Positions 11,878 to 23,321 of a stretch of DNA of 64,000 nucleotides are shown piece after piece. Both the position numbers and the translations under genes were made by a program. Positions within the stretch are counted from its first letter, which is position 1, and each line of letters opens with the position of its first letter. Below the pieces are notes generated by a model, which saw nothing but the letters and a program-made list of their open reading frames with translations, was not told the origin of the DNA and did no database searches. The DNA is from Primulina eburnea (lineage: Eukaryota > Streptophyta > Magnoliopsida > Lamiales > Gesneriaceae), in assembly GCF_022965805.1 (NCBI RefSeq), contig NC_133115.1, positions 33,161,321-33,225,320 on the forward strand. The letters run 5' to 3'.

Positions 11878-12566
11878 CCAGATGGGGGACCAAGTAGTAT
11901 CACAGAAAAGGATCTTCAACACATGTTACTACATCTGCTTTACTGGAAAGATGGGGAAATGACATCGCAAATCTTGACGGAGCGCTCCACATCAAACTTC
12001 GCATACCAAGCTTGGCGGCCATGAACCCCAAGGTACTATGAATAATCATGGAAATTTCCTTCTCATGCTTTTTGAAAAAAACTTGAAGGGGTACTTAGTA
12101 GTCACCGTCACGTGATGATTAATGAAGATTCTTGTGTCTTAATATGTGGAGAGAATGTTTTCCATTTTTTTCCAACCCGAATAATTATATGATCTACATC
12201 TACACCATGATGCTAGATTATTTTTTGTGGAACATTTTGTTTGTAGATGAGTCCAAATGTGTGCCACAGCAAAACATTTTTTGAATATGCGACCACAGAG
12301 CTGGTCAGGGATTTTTTTGGGATGACGATTTTCAGGTCCAACCTCTTTCATACTTCAAAATGTTGGAAGAATTGCCTCATACTACGGGGATGATGGTCGT
12401 TCACGGGCTTAAGAAGGTTTGTAAGACATACTGAACAACTGCATAACTAAAGTCATCTCTCTCATTTATTTGGGCTTTCACTGAAGTATTTGACATAATG
12501 ATTTCTTGATTACTCTAGCATATGCAGTTTCCTTTTTTCTGCAGTGACCGTGAATATATACTTGCC
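11878..12566 (+). pseudogene. START-domain lipid-transfer gene, decayed and truncated
   Basis: Three exon pieces match the START proteins of the At3g23080/At4g14500/At1g64720 type. Piece 1 (about 11878-12032) reads DGGPSSITEKDLQHM and YWKDGEMTSQILTERSTSN, then FAYQAWR. One extra C near 12020 shifts the frame; ignoring it, HEPQ and an intact donor AG/GTACTA follow. Piece 2 (about 12285-12417) reads TTELVRDFF, then one T is missing at 12312-12318, then WDDDF and SYFKMLEELPHTTGMMVVHG, ending LKK before GTTTGT. Piece 3 starts after an intact TGCAG at 12528 and reads FPFFCSDREYILA, then stops where a CACTA-like end begins (12566). The N-terminal membrane segment and the rest of the START fold are not seen. 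It is a dead gene, with two single-base frameshifts and the loss of everything downstream. The lesions are described only; the gene is not rebuilt. Confidence 0.85.
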
Positions 12567-12780
12567 ACAAAAAAATGGTGTTTAGCAACGTATCAACGGC
12601 GTGCATTAAAGCACGCTGCGAATACCACTGTTCGCGACACGCGCTGAAAGTATTTTCGCGCTTTAACATGCCAGGGAAAGTGAATTCCTCGCGTGCTTAT
12701 GGTCTGTTAAAACATATAGACAAGCTGCAGGTTATGTGCGCTGTAATAATATAGAAAAAATTTCTAAAAGCTACGGGGCA
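12566..12780 (+). mobile_element. CACTA-like transposon end (degraded)
   Basis: Begins CACAAAAAAATGGTGTTTAG, a CACTA-type end lacking the bases CTA, followed by subterminal AACGGCGTGCATTAAAGCAC and GCTGCGAATACCACTG. The same subterminal block recurs at 20618-20660 after a perfect CACTACAAGAAAA end. It abuts the START pseudogene inside an exon, which suggests the insertion truncated the gene. The other end was not found; the right boundary given is arbitrary. Confidence 0.6.
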
Positions 12781-13135
12781 TTAACTCGTTAAAATCACGA
12801 GGTTCATGCATAACATGTCGCTTATTAGCCATATCCAGCAACTATCCAGCACCATCACACATTCTTAAAAAGATATTCTTCGTATTGGCCTTTAAAAATC
12901 GCAAATTGCTGGTTAGAGTGTCGCAATACGACGTATAAACTATAAGACATGTCGGAATCCCAAAAAGCCGTAAATGCATACAATTTTCCGTCCGTCTTTA
13001 CGACCAAATTAATCATAAATAGGTTTGATGGTTCATTCTAGTTTAATAAGTTGTTTATCTTTGGTTAATGTATTTTTACGCTTATTTTTTTAAATTATCC
13101 AAAGGTGGTCTGGCTTAGGTACAAATTTATTACAG

Positions 13136-13500
13136 TGGGGCTCTGCCTTGCTTTAGTTCTTCCTTCTGATGTTACTATGACCGTCGGTTATGTGCTCGCT
13201 TAGTCTGTCCGTGTCTCTGAATGTCCGGTGCTTGCTTCGACTGCCCGGTGATCTGTCCTGGTCTGTCCGGGTGCTCTGTCCTTGACTGCCTGAGTGCTAT
13301 GTCTTGGTGGGATGACCCAGGGTCAGACAATCTGCACACACTCAACAAGATAATGTTAGTGGGGGCGCCAGAAGGATTTCCGACGTAAGCCACTCTGACC
13401 CTCAAATCAGTACAAGATTTACCAAGTAGATTGAGAATTTATTGAATGCAATATATTGCAATCTTTGTTAAATGAGCAAACCTGAGTATTTATAGGGGAG
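13136..13500 (-). mobile_element. LTR-retrotransposon LTR fragment with promoter
   Basis: On the - strand a TATAAATA box (13487-13494) is followed by CTCAGGTTTGCTC, a GAGGGTCAGAGTGGCTTACG block, and CTTCTGGCGCCCCCACTAAC, the layout of a plant Gypsy-type LTR U3-R-U5 and its junction. Beyond it lies a low-complexity region rich in CCGGACAG and CCGGGCAG. No gag or pol frame remains. A terminal-repeat miniature element is the alternative. Confidence 0.55.
13487..13494 (-). promoter_or_regulatory. TATA box inside LTR
   Basis: TATAAATA on the - strand within CCCCTATAAATACTCAGG. GC-rich flanks around a TATA box are usual for plant LTR promoters. Activity is unknown. Confidence 0.5.
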
Positions 13501-15355
13501 GAGATGATCTCGATTATATATAGTGCAATTATAATATACTAATAGCTCTAATTACAAATCATATCACATGTACAAGGCATTATTTGGATTCAAATAATTG
13601 AAATCCGCTATATTATTTTAATCAAAGTTTCAAGAACAATAATACTGCTCAAACAAATCGCTAAACTTTGATCATGATTAGCAAAATCAAAAGCTAAAAG
13701 CATCATACTTATAACAAAATATAAAAATAAAATTATGTCAGCCATTTAAAATATTGATCCATAAACTAGCTCAAACTTTTTTGAGTGGAAATTATATTAA
13801 ATCGATTCCAATACCTAAAGATATCATTCACGTGAATCACTACTTTTTGGTCATGATTCACTATCACAATTTATGTAAAATTTCTATTAACTTTTTCGAT
13901 TTATTTTAATAAAAAATGGATACGAAATAATTCAATAATAAAAAAAATACTAAAATTTAAAATTTTAGTTCAAATAGAATACCAATAAAATTCATGAATT
14001 TTATTTCCTTTGTCGACAATAAACAATTGTCTTTGCAACCTGTCGCCTATCAAATAGAAACGTACTCGGATTATATTCAGTAGTCTAATTTTAATTTAGT
14101 CACGAGTTGTAACAGCTACTTCGTATTCGTCCTCACTTTACGAAAATGATTAACCCAAGTTGCTAAAGAAGTCTATTGTAAGCCATCATAAACTCATTTA
14201 AATATTTTATTTTTAAGATGTGGGACAAGGGTTTCACACTAGCAATGGTGACGGACATGTCTAATTAGATATTTGTCCAATCAACAAACATTGAAGAGGG
14301 CAGACAATTTTTTTTAGGGAGTGGCAGCAGGGGCTGAGCCATTTTGCGCTAGGATGAACTTCAGGCTCTTATTATTTTTTAAAAAATAATTAGTTTTTTT
14401 TATTTTATTTTCAGCTCATGTTACAAAATAAAAAATAGAACAATCCCACAAATCACATTTTATTTTCAGATTGATTGGTTTACTATCTTAGGTATGAAAT
14501 TATGCGATTTGAAGTAAAATTGACAACGTTTAAATTATGTCAAATATTTAATTACTATTATTTGAGTTATGATAATGTTAACTTATGAGTTATGATGTAG
14601 TTTGGATTTGTATTATAAAAATCTATTGTCGCGAATTTTGGAAAAAATTTGAAATCGATTGAAAATTTTGACAATTATTAATGTTGCAATTATTATCGGG
14701 TTTGTATTACAATATTTCTAGTTAGAATAACGAAAATTGAATAATTGTGAGATTTGGGAAATAAATATTTGTTGGAATTTTAGATATGATTAGATTTTTC
14801 TGGTTAAGTGACTCAGTAGTGAAAAAATAAACACTAACAAGTTAATTTTAAACCAAATGACAATCATCAATCCAGTCTATAAGTGAACAAAATATCAGTT
14901 TGAGTCAAAATAATCGATCAAATTGAATTAGTTTGAAAAACTTCACCTTATTTGGAAGTTTGATTTTAGTTTTTTAAAATGTCGATTAGTTTGGTTTCGG
15001 GTTTCAATTTAAACTATATTTAATCGAACAAACCAGACTTTTATATAAAAAAATTTATTTTATTAAATTTTCTAAAAAAAATTATTAAAATATAAATATT
15101 TTAAATTTCTAATAAAAATTTATTGGACAATATAACCAACTTAAAATTTTATATTTATGTAATTCAAATTTTATATTATATATTTTGTTAGTTAAAATAG
15201 TGTTCTTTAAAAATTTAAATTGGCTTAAATATCCAACAAAATAATCGATTCTTTCAATTTGATTTATTCAGTTTTCATAGTAAATTTGGGTCCATTCGAC
15301 TAATAAAAAAATCGAGTAATTCAATTTTAAAAAGTTCAATTCGATTTTAATCAAA

Positions 15356-15356
<1 letters not shown>

Positions 15357-15423
<67 letters not shown>
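15357..15423. repeat. (TTA)n microsatellite
   Basis: About 22 uninterrupted ATT/TTA triplets, likely polymorphic in length. Confidence 0.95.
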
Positions 15424-15424
<1 letters not shown>

Positions 15425-15628
15425 CCAGTTCGATGCAAAACACCCCCAAACAGGGTCGATCCTAACAATATTTGGGCATGAGTCTAACTTTTAAAAAGAG
15501 ACATCTGAATCATAATGTATGTTCATATTTTTTTTAGTTCCATAGCAATTTTTCAAATTAAATCAATACGTCAAAGACAATATAAAAAACTAAAGGAATA
15601 AAAATATCAAACATGTCCAAAATGATCA

Positions 15629-15904
15629 CTAAAAAACAACCCGCCTAACAGTTTTAGAGCTAAAAATACTAATCAAGTCTGTATAATCAAGTTGTTCAGT
15701 AATTTCTTTCTCAATCGCTAACATATGCAATCCATTCAATCTTTCTCGTGACATGGTTGATCGGAGAAAAGTTTTGATGCGCTTTATCTTTGAGAAAATT
15801 CGCTCTGCACTTGCTACTGTGACCGGGACAGTCAACAAGATTTTATAAGTAATATGAGCATTTGAAAGTCGGATAAGCATTACATCCACCAAAATTTCAG
15901 TCAA
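15629..15904 (-). pseudogene. hAT transposase C-terminal remnant
   Basis: A 91-codon frame on the - strand carries the hAT dimerisation domain: LLTVPVTVASAERIFSKIKR, then LRSTMSRERLNGLHMLAIEK, then LDYTDLISIFSSKTVRRV. Domestic and mobile hAT proteins of the TTF-type/ZMYM1-like group end this way. The zinc finger and catalytic DDE parts are not seen upstream (to the right), so this is the last exon or a broken tail. The start codon of the frame is not meaningful. Confidence 0.85.
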
Positions 15905-16417
15905 AAAGCGTATATTATAGATACCACATAAAGCCCCGAAGAAAATAAAAAACTACAATAAAAAATTAGAAGACCGAAAAAAGCAAATACAAGAAAATAG
16001 ATTTACAGCTCCTCACGGGTCTTTCAATCAAACCTAGAGACGACGCAACGACTGGAGCCGATTAAGGCTTGTCTGCAGATGAATATTGGAGAATAAATCG
16101 ATAACAGACTAAGCAAGTTCCATTTAATAAATATTTGATTTTAGACTATCTAATAATTAGTATTATATATAATATTTTTTTTTAAAAAAAATTTAAGCCT
16201 AAAAAAAAAGATGAGCCTGAGTCTCATTTACCTCTACTAGGCCCGACATGCCCCCAAACACTTTTAAAATCATGGGGTATACAAATTGGATAATATTGTA
16301 TCTCAAAGTTATTGTGTTGGTCATTTTTAAGTTAACATCACCACAGATCAAGAACCCACACCTCTCGTCTAAAGAGTGTTTCCCAGCCAAGCGACTCAAA
16401 TCCCGGCGACAGTAGCC

Positions 16418-19400
16418 ATGCACGGGGGTAATCTTTATTTTTTTTTATGTGCAATCAATTACATACACAAAAACACAGTTCAGTTGCGGGGAAATTAAAG
16501 ACGGGAGACTCAATTGACCGGTCTGATTTTAGAGGTGTTGTGTTATCTGTTTGCAGATGGAGGTTACGGCGAGAGGCTTTTTGCTCCTATTGCAGCTGCA
16601 GCATCCATTGGGTTGATCTCCGCAGTGATAATACATCTCCGGCACCGCAAGGAGAAACCCGCCAAGTATGATAACCGGCTTGCTCCGCTCTTGGGCCGGA
16701 CGGGGTCCGGCCGCCTTTCCAGGATTGAAAGATTCTCGCATTATCTTGGTAAATATCACAGCCTCTCCGTAACGAAAAACGAGACCTAAATACTACGTAC
16801 TACATCTGATATTTCTGCGTGAGATGCATCTATTTCCCTTCAACCAAATTCGCACTGTTGACGTTCATATGAAGAAAACTGGACTGATTTGCTCGATCCA
16901 TTTTCTTTGGATCAATATTTTGCAGCAAGGCAAATGGGATTTGAAGATGGAAATGAATGTCCACAGTTGATAAAACTAGCGGACGAATACTTGAAAAGAT
17001 CCAAAGGCGTTGACGAGAAAATATACGAGTATTTGACAAATCAACCAAATGCTGAGGAAGTGTATGTGAAATTAGTGGAAGAATTTGAGAGATGCATTGT
17101 TGGATATTTCGCTTTTCATTGGAGTCAAGCTCCTGAAATGATCAACCAGGTTAGTTGCTCCGTTTTATTTCTTGTATTTGCATTCATTCATTTTTCTTGC
17201 CGAGGATCGGATGAAGATTCTGATCATATAATCAAAGGAGTTTCTCCTTTTAAACTTAATATATTTTTATTTGTTAGGTATTGAGTGCTCATTATGATCA
17301 GAAAATGCTTAAAAATTTTGTGATGGCTGCTACAAGGTTAGTATTTCATCAGCAGTTGATTCTTCATCCACCCTTCAATTTTAAAAATAATTAAATTATT
17401 AATACTCGTGAATATCATGGTACAGAAATTATAAAATATAAACATATAAAAATTAAAGAAGAAAAGGGTGAGGGTGATTTTATTTATTTTTTAGAAGTTT
17501 GGTTGGCATTTTCAAAGTCGAAGGGACACACTTACCTGTTCTACATTTATTCTATTAATATCTCAAGAAAAAAAAATTCTTGATTTATCATTATAATATG
17601 AAGTTTTCTGATCAACTATAGGCGTGTAATAAAATTATATGATTTTTTAATACAAAATATAATATTTAAATAATTATGATATTTTATCTAAAGTCAATGC
17701 AAAATAGCACCCCCCGGGCACCATCTTCAATTGACAGGGTCCATACACATTACCATTTGATGTGACCAAAATGCTTAAAATATACAGTGCCAGCTCATTA
17801 ACGGCGACGCAAACAATAAAATATGATAATGGACGTGTCATGATTTTAGATAAGAGATCAAGCTCGGGCTACCCCACGAAAGCTTTTCTTATTTGCATCT
17901 TATTTTATTTTTCCATATTAAAAAGTTGATGAAATTAACTATAACAGTGTGATATTTAATTTGGAATGAAGTAAATATTAACTGTTTCAAATGAACTATA
18001 GATTTTTAGTGTAGGTTTCATGGATCATATTCGTAAGATGAGTCGATCCGATTCATATATGTCGTAAAAATATACTATTTTTTATGAATGTGATCGAATA
18101 GATGACATATCTCACATAATTAAAACATGAGTAAATATATCCCTTTCGTTTGATTTTTCATACCTTGTGCGGTAGTCAACGATTAGATCATGCAAATTTT
18201 GAGCCATCTTGCAACTTTCTAATGTTTTTCTCTAATTGACATCTATGAAATTTTAGGGTAAAAAGGGTATAAATTACACAAACTTGAGAAACCAATGCCA
18301 CTTGAATTCAACATGACATGGTATAAATTGGACCTATTGGAATTTGACTCGAGCTCCATTATTCTAGTCAAAATGAGGCTGTAGCTCAAATTTTGCATGG
18401 CGTTTTGCCCATTGTATTGTTTCAGGAAACAAAGGTTCGATAAAATAACAAAGAACTTGAAAGTGGCGAGGACTTTCTCCACATTAGTGGAAGAGTTGAA
18501 AGCCATTGGCAGCATAACAAGTGACCTGAATACTTCTTCAGTGATGGCACCAGTTACTCTAAGTGAGCGATGTCCGGTTCTTCTACTTATGGGCGGTGGA
18601 ATGGGAGCCGGCAAGAGCACTGTTCTAAAAGATATCATGAAAGAGTAACATAATTTCATACTATTAATCATCTTACTATTTATTTAGTCTTTTTTTAATT
18701 CATTTTGATGCTGTGATTCGACCTAGATCATTTTGGTCAGTAGCAGTGGCGAGTGCAGTGGTTGTCGAGGCGGATGCGTTTAAAGAGACGGATGTAATAT
18801 ACAGAGCTCTGAGTTCAAGTGGTCATCATGAAGACATGCTTCAAACTGCCGAGCTTGTGCGTTAAACTCTTTCATATCACTATATGTAGATATAAACCTG
18901 AAACAGCATTTAAACATTAGAAGATTTGGACCGCTTCATTTCCGGGCTTCCACTTGGTATATAGGTACATCAATCATCAACTGATGCTGCATCATCACTT
19001 CTAGTGACTGCACTCAACGAAGGGCGAGATGTGATCATGGACGGGACCTTATCATGGGTGCCCTTTGTTGAGCAGACGATCACCATGGCAAGGAATGTGC
19101 ACAAGCACCGGTATAGAATGGGAGAAGGATACAAGGTTGCAGATGATGGCACGGTCATCGAAAATTATTGGGTTCCAATGGAAGACGAGAGAGAAGAAAA
19201 CAAGGTCAGAAAGCCGTATAGGATTGAGCTAGTTGGAGTCGTTTGTGATGCTTATTTAGCTGTCGTCAGAGGTATCAGGTACAAAATTCTTACGCGAACA
19301 TACATATTTTGACGAGCGATCCAACTGGAATTCGGTATTTCTGGGATAAAAGGCCGTTTTTTCAGATATAGAAGGTTTAATGGTGGTGCAGGAGAGCTAT

Positions 19401-20128
19401 ACAAATAGGGAGGGCAGTCCGGGTGAAATCACAGTTGAAATCCCACAAGAGATTCGCAAGTGCATTCCCCAGATACTGTGAGCTAGTAGATAATGCAAGA
19501 TTATACTGTACAAATGCTCCTGGAGGGCCACCAAAGGTATACTTCAATGACTTAATCTTCTTTCCTCCGGTACCTGAATTACTAGTGATCATGAAGAAGA
19601 CGTACTCTGCTAAATGGTAACAAATATCTTGCTATCTCTTTCTGAAAACTGTTTAACCCCATGTAACTACGTATTGACTGCAAAACCTCGCATGCATCAT
19701 TAATTTTGTACCGAGTAGTGCAAATCTTGTTAGTATTGATAGGTTGGTTAAATACCTAGTGAATCATTTTTGTAATAAATGATGAAAAATGAGAATGAAT
19801 TGTTTTGTAGCCTAACCTGATCGGTCGTCTGCTTGTATAACTAAATGAATACTAAATCTTTCTTTTACTATATTCTATGCGCATGCAGCTGATAGCATGG
19901 AAAGATGGCAACAGCAAAATCTTAGTGGACACAGACGAAATCAAGTGTTTGGATTCAGTAACCAATTTGAACGATGAAGCAGAATGTATATACGAGCTTA
20001 ACAAAGACCCGGAGCAGATCAACAAACCCGGTTCGGTTTGGAAAGATATAGTGTTGCTGCCTACAAGGCCAAGCCTTCAACAGGAGCTCAAAAGTGTGGT
20101 CAAGAAGATTGAAACCCCCGTGTCCTAG
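16418..20128 (+). CDS. NADKc: P-loop kinase of the calmodulin-dependent NAD kinase (NADKc) type
   Basis: Predicted to phosphorylate NAD to NADP under Ca/calmodulin control, as the Arabidopsis At1g04280 product does at the mitochondrial surface. Exons: 16418-16427, 16557-16748, 16926-17149, 17278-17336, 18426-18644, 18727-18856, 18965-19278, 19392-19536, 19889-20128; 510 residues. Residues 13-32 (FAPIAAAASIGLISAVIIHL) form a membrane segment. Residues about 150-185 (FVMAATRKQRFDKITKNLKV) are basic and amphipathic and fit the calmodulin-binding region. The Walker A motif GGGMGAGKST is at 218-227, inside a zeta-toxin-like P-loop kinase domain that goes on with VVVEADAFKETDVIYRAL and LNEGRDVIMDGTLSWVPF. 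This fold is shared with bacterial zeta kinases, but nothing here is a toxin system. The 10-nt first coding exon is inferred: it gives the only in-frame ATG that joins the phase-1 acceptor at 16556. The specific NAD kinase activity is by homology only. Confidence 0.88.
17337..18425. other. Large intron 4 of the NADKc-like gene
   Basis: A 1.09-kb intron (GTTAGTATTT to GTTTCAG). At about 18003-18125 it holds a badly worn relative of the GAGAC/GTCTC MITE (GGATCATATTCGTAAGATGA, then TATTTTTTATGAATGTGAT). Otherwise AT-rich with no feature. Confidence 0.55.
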
Positions 20129-20580
20129 ATGCATTTCGATCGAAATAAAGCGTGTTTTGCTTTCGACTCTATTATCTTAATTTGGATCAGAGGGTCTGCA
20201 ACTGTGAAATTGTCTTTAATGCACTACTGTATGATGAGCGTGTTTCCAAGTTCTTACCGTCAAAAAATTGTGTTACAATGTGCAGGGAAACATCGAATGA
20301 GTATAATCGCAATAATTATGGAAAAATAAAATAACTAAGAAAATTGTTGACTTCAATACATCAAATTTGGTGATGAATAATACAAACTTTGCATCATTCG
20401 ATATCTCAATCTTTTGATCTTCGTGTGTGTGTGTTTTTTTTTTAATATAGAGTTGCATCTTTCTTTGGTTGGTTTGTGTTTTTCATTTTCACTTTGTACT
20501 CACTCCTTTGTCGGTGGTTTTCTTCATTTGCTTCGATTCATTTTTCTTTTCTATAAAACGATTTATTATCTGCAATATGT

Positions 20581-20720
20581 CACTACAAGAAAATAATTTT
20601 CCGTAGTACATCATCAACAGCGTGCATTAAAAGCACGATGTGAATACTACTTTTTACGGCGTGCATCCATATGTGCGCTGTTAATAGTGTTGCAATTGAT
20701 ACTATTATTTTGCTCTTCAT
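20581..20720 (+). mobile_element. CACTA transposon terminal end
   Basis: CACTACAAGAAAATAATTTT is a textbook CACTA (En/Spm) terminus. It is followed by subterminal AACAGCGTGCATTAAAAGCA and TACGGCGTGCATCC, also present at 12595-12640. The matching far end was not found, so only the start is placed. No transposase frame is seen, so this is probably a non-autonomous or truncated element. Confidence 0.75.
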
Positions 20721-21291
20721 CATATTTGGTTAATCTAAAATTACATACTTGTATTTATTTGCTTGTGCTTCTTCAAGTTGTTGCAAATATCCGTTTCAAA
20801 TATTTGACAGTCATTAAATGCACATAATTATTTTGTTAAATTATTTTATGATATGAAATTTCATGATTTCTAGCTATCATTAAAGAAAATTAAATAACTT
20901 AATGAAATTTCATTATTTGTTACATGTTGGATGAAAATTTGCAACGATATTTCAATATTTAACAACGTAGCAGTATCTTTAAAAAAATTAGTCTTGCAAA
21001 ATGCACTTTTTCTTGGACTATAATGTCAAACGATATCTATATATTGTATATTTGTCAATATTATTATTTTGTGGATTTTCAATTAAGCTTTATATTAAAT
21101 TATTTGTTAAACTAAGTTCATAATTATATTGATTTTGATATTAGTACACTTTGACAACTATCTTCATTAGTTGTTTTGATGGTAGCTGTCATATAGTTAT
21201 TCCATGTCTTATATCAAGATTTTGTCTTATTTTTTACCTTTGATATTTTTGCTTCAAAACATTAGAAAATATATTGCAATTCTATTTGACA

Positions 21292-21300
<9 letters not shown>

Positions 21301-21381
<81 letters not shown>
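21301..21381. repeat. (TA)n microsatellite
   Basis: About 40 uninterrupted TA units. Prone to length error in assembly. Confidence 0.95.
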
Positions 21382-21385
<4 letters not shown>

Positions 21386-22026
21386 TAAATTTGAATTAAT
21401 AAGGATGTTTACATAATATTATTTTTATTATTTTAGTTTGATATCGATACATTAATTATCTAATTTATGTGATATTAAATTATAATGGAATAATTAAGAT
21501 TTATTTTTGAAATGTTTATATGTGTTTTACAAATTGTTCAATGATTTGACTTGAATATTTGATTTATATGGCTATCCACAAGTCCTTAATTCAGTCTGGT
21601 TTTTAACCTATTGATGTTAATGTTTCATGTCAAATTGAGAATTCAATTTAACTTATTAGTTCCCATTGTCTTTTAGTTGTATAACTCATATTTAATTTAA
21701 AATTTTTGTTATACAAAAGTGTAATCTTAAAATATTTTTTCTTAAATTTGTTAGCTTATACATATGTATCATTTTATTAAAAGTAAATTGTTCATCATGC
21801 TTTCATCTCTATACCTTCATTTCAATTTCAATTTCAATTAATATGTAAGTTATGATATTTTTGTATAAAATTATATTTACACAAATATTCTCTCACATTT
21901 ATATTATAAATTTAAAACAATAGTACATATTAATCAATTGGATGTATTTTAAAAAATTTACAAACATGCATACAAACTCACATATATACACATGTAATGA
22001 TTAAATTGTGTAACTTTTAAATAAGT

Positions 22027-22120
22027 AAATTTATTTATTAATATAAATATTGAAAAATAATTTCAGACTGAATAAATTTATTTATTAATATAAATATTGA
22101 AAAATAATTTCAGACTGAAT
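22027..22120. repeat. 47-bp tandem duplication
   Basis: The unit starting AAATTTATTTATTAATATAA and ending TTTCAGACTGAAT is present twice with no gap and no visible mismatch. Confidence 0.9.
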
Positions 22121-22753
22121 ATGTTATATATGTCAATTAATTATTGGTTCAAAGAATTTAATAGAAAAATAATGTGTTATGATTAAATACAAAATTTATA
22201 AAAATCTAAAAAAAGTCCATAAAATTTACAAAAATCTTGCAAAAAATCTACATAAATACACATAAATCTGTTTATAAATCTGTGAAATTTTGTAAAAGTC
22301 AATAAAAATCCATCAAATCCATAAAAGTCTATCATTTGAAAAAGTCATTAAAAATCATCAAACTCTGAATTGAATACACCCCACTAAATTGATTACATAT
22401 AGACTTTTAAAATCTACAAAAGTCATTAAAAGTAAATGAATCTCGTACATCGAATACACCCCCCTAAGAATCAAATGTGTACTACTAAACTAATTACAAT
22501 GTGTCCAAAGTTTTGTGAGAGTGATTTTTATAAAAATCAGAAAGTGCGGTAAAAATTTAAGTTTTAACTCACAAAAATCCTAAGAATCATCTCAAAAATA
22601 TTTATTCTTTTCAAAATAAATTATTGTTATTATCCGAAACACCAAACAAACGGAATATCAATCTTCAGTGGATTCAAAATGAACCATCGAAATTATCCGG
22701 AACACCAAATGACAAAATATTAATCATCAATTGACTATATCATAAATTAAAAA

Positions 22754-22936
22754 GAGTGAGTCTCATGTGAGACCGTCTCACGGGTCATAATCTGTGAGAC
22801 GGGTTAACCCTACCCATATTCACAATAAAAAGTAATACTCTTAGCATAAAAAGTAATACTTTTTCATGGGTGACCCAAATAAGATATCCGTCTTACAAAT
22901 ACGACCCGTGAGACCGTCTCACACAAGTTTTTGTCA
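22754..22936 (+). repeat. GAGAC/GTCTC MITE, copy 6 (subfamily A)
   Basis: One of the cleanest copies: starts GAGTGAGTCTCATGTGAGAC, ends CACACAAGTTTTTGTC, with TGTGAGACCGTCTCAC-type palindromes at both ends. Confidence 0.9.
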
Positions 22937-23321
22937 ATTAAAAAATGTCGAAAGTACAAAAGTAAATACACAATTAAAATTCTTATTCATGGCTTATATA
23001 GATATTAAATAGAATTAAATAGACACGACCACAATTTAAAACCATCGATTAGAAGGTTCTAAAAATCTCGACCCTTAATCGTAGACTGGGTTCCGACTAG
23101 TTGATTCGGATAAAAGAGGGGTAACCTGGTTACATATCCGGGCCGGCCCAGGTTCCATTCATGTGCAAAGAAAACAAAAGAAAAGTCCAAAAAATAACAA
23201 TTTGGTATGGTGAAGTTTCGATGTGACTAATAAAATCAATTAAACTAATACAAATAAACTATACGGTCCCGATCAAAATGGAATTCGAGCAGATCCACAA
23301 GTCGCTCAAACTAAAATATTA

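Larger units (their letters stand above)
12781..15628. other. Intergenic, transposon-derived
   Basis: No gene seen. Contains the LTR-like piece at 13136-13500, then AT-rich DNA with no clear structure, and the TTA microsatellite at 15357-15423. At 14880-15350 there are many TCAATTTGA/AATCGATC-type motifs resembling an old AT-rich DNA transposon, but no terminal repeats were confirmed. Confidence 0.5.
20721..23321. other. Intergenic, AT-rich with repeats
   Basis: No gene seen. Contains the (TA)n run at 21301-21381, a 47-bp duplication at 22027-22120, an AAAGTC/AAATC-rich piece at 22190-22470 with two GAATACACCCC motifs in the same orientation (part of a Tourist-like MITE), and a MITE copy at 22754-22936. 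Confidence 0.5.

Noticed and set aside
18397..18648. Zeta-toxin-like domain suggesting a toxin-antitoxin module
   Set aside because: The domain is one part of a spliced plant kinase with calmodulin-type and membrane segments; there is no antitoxin partner. It is a NADKc-type enzyme.
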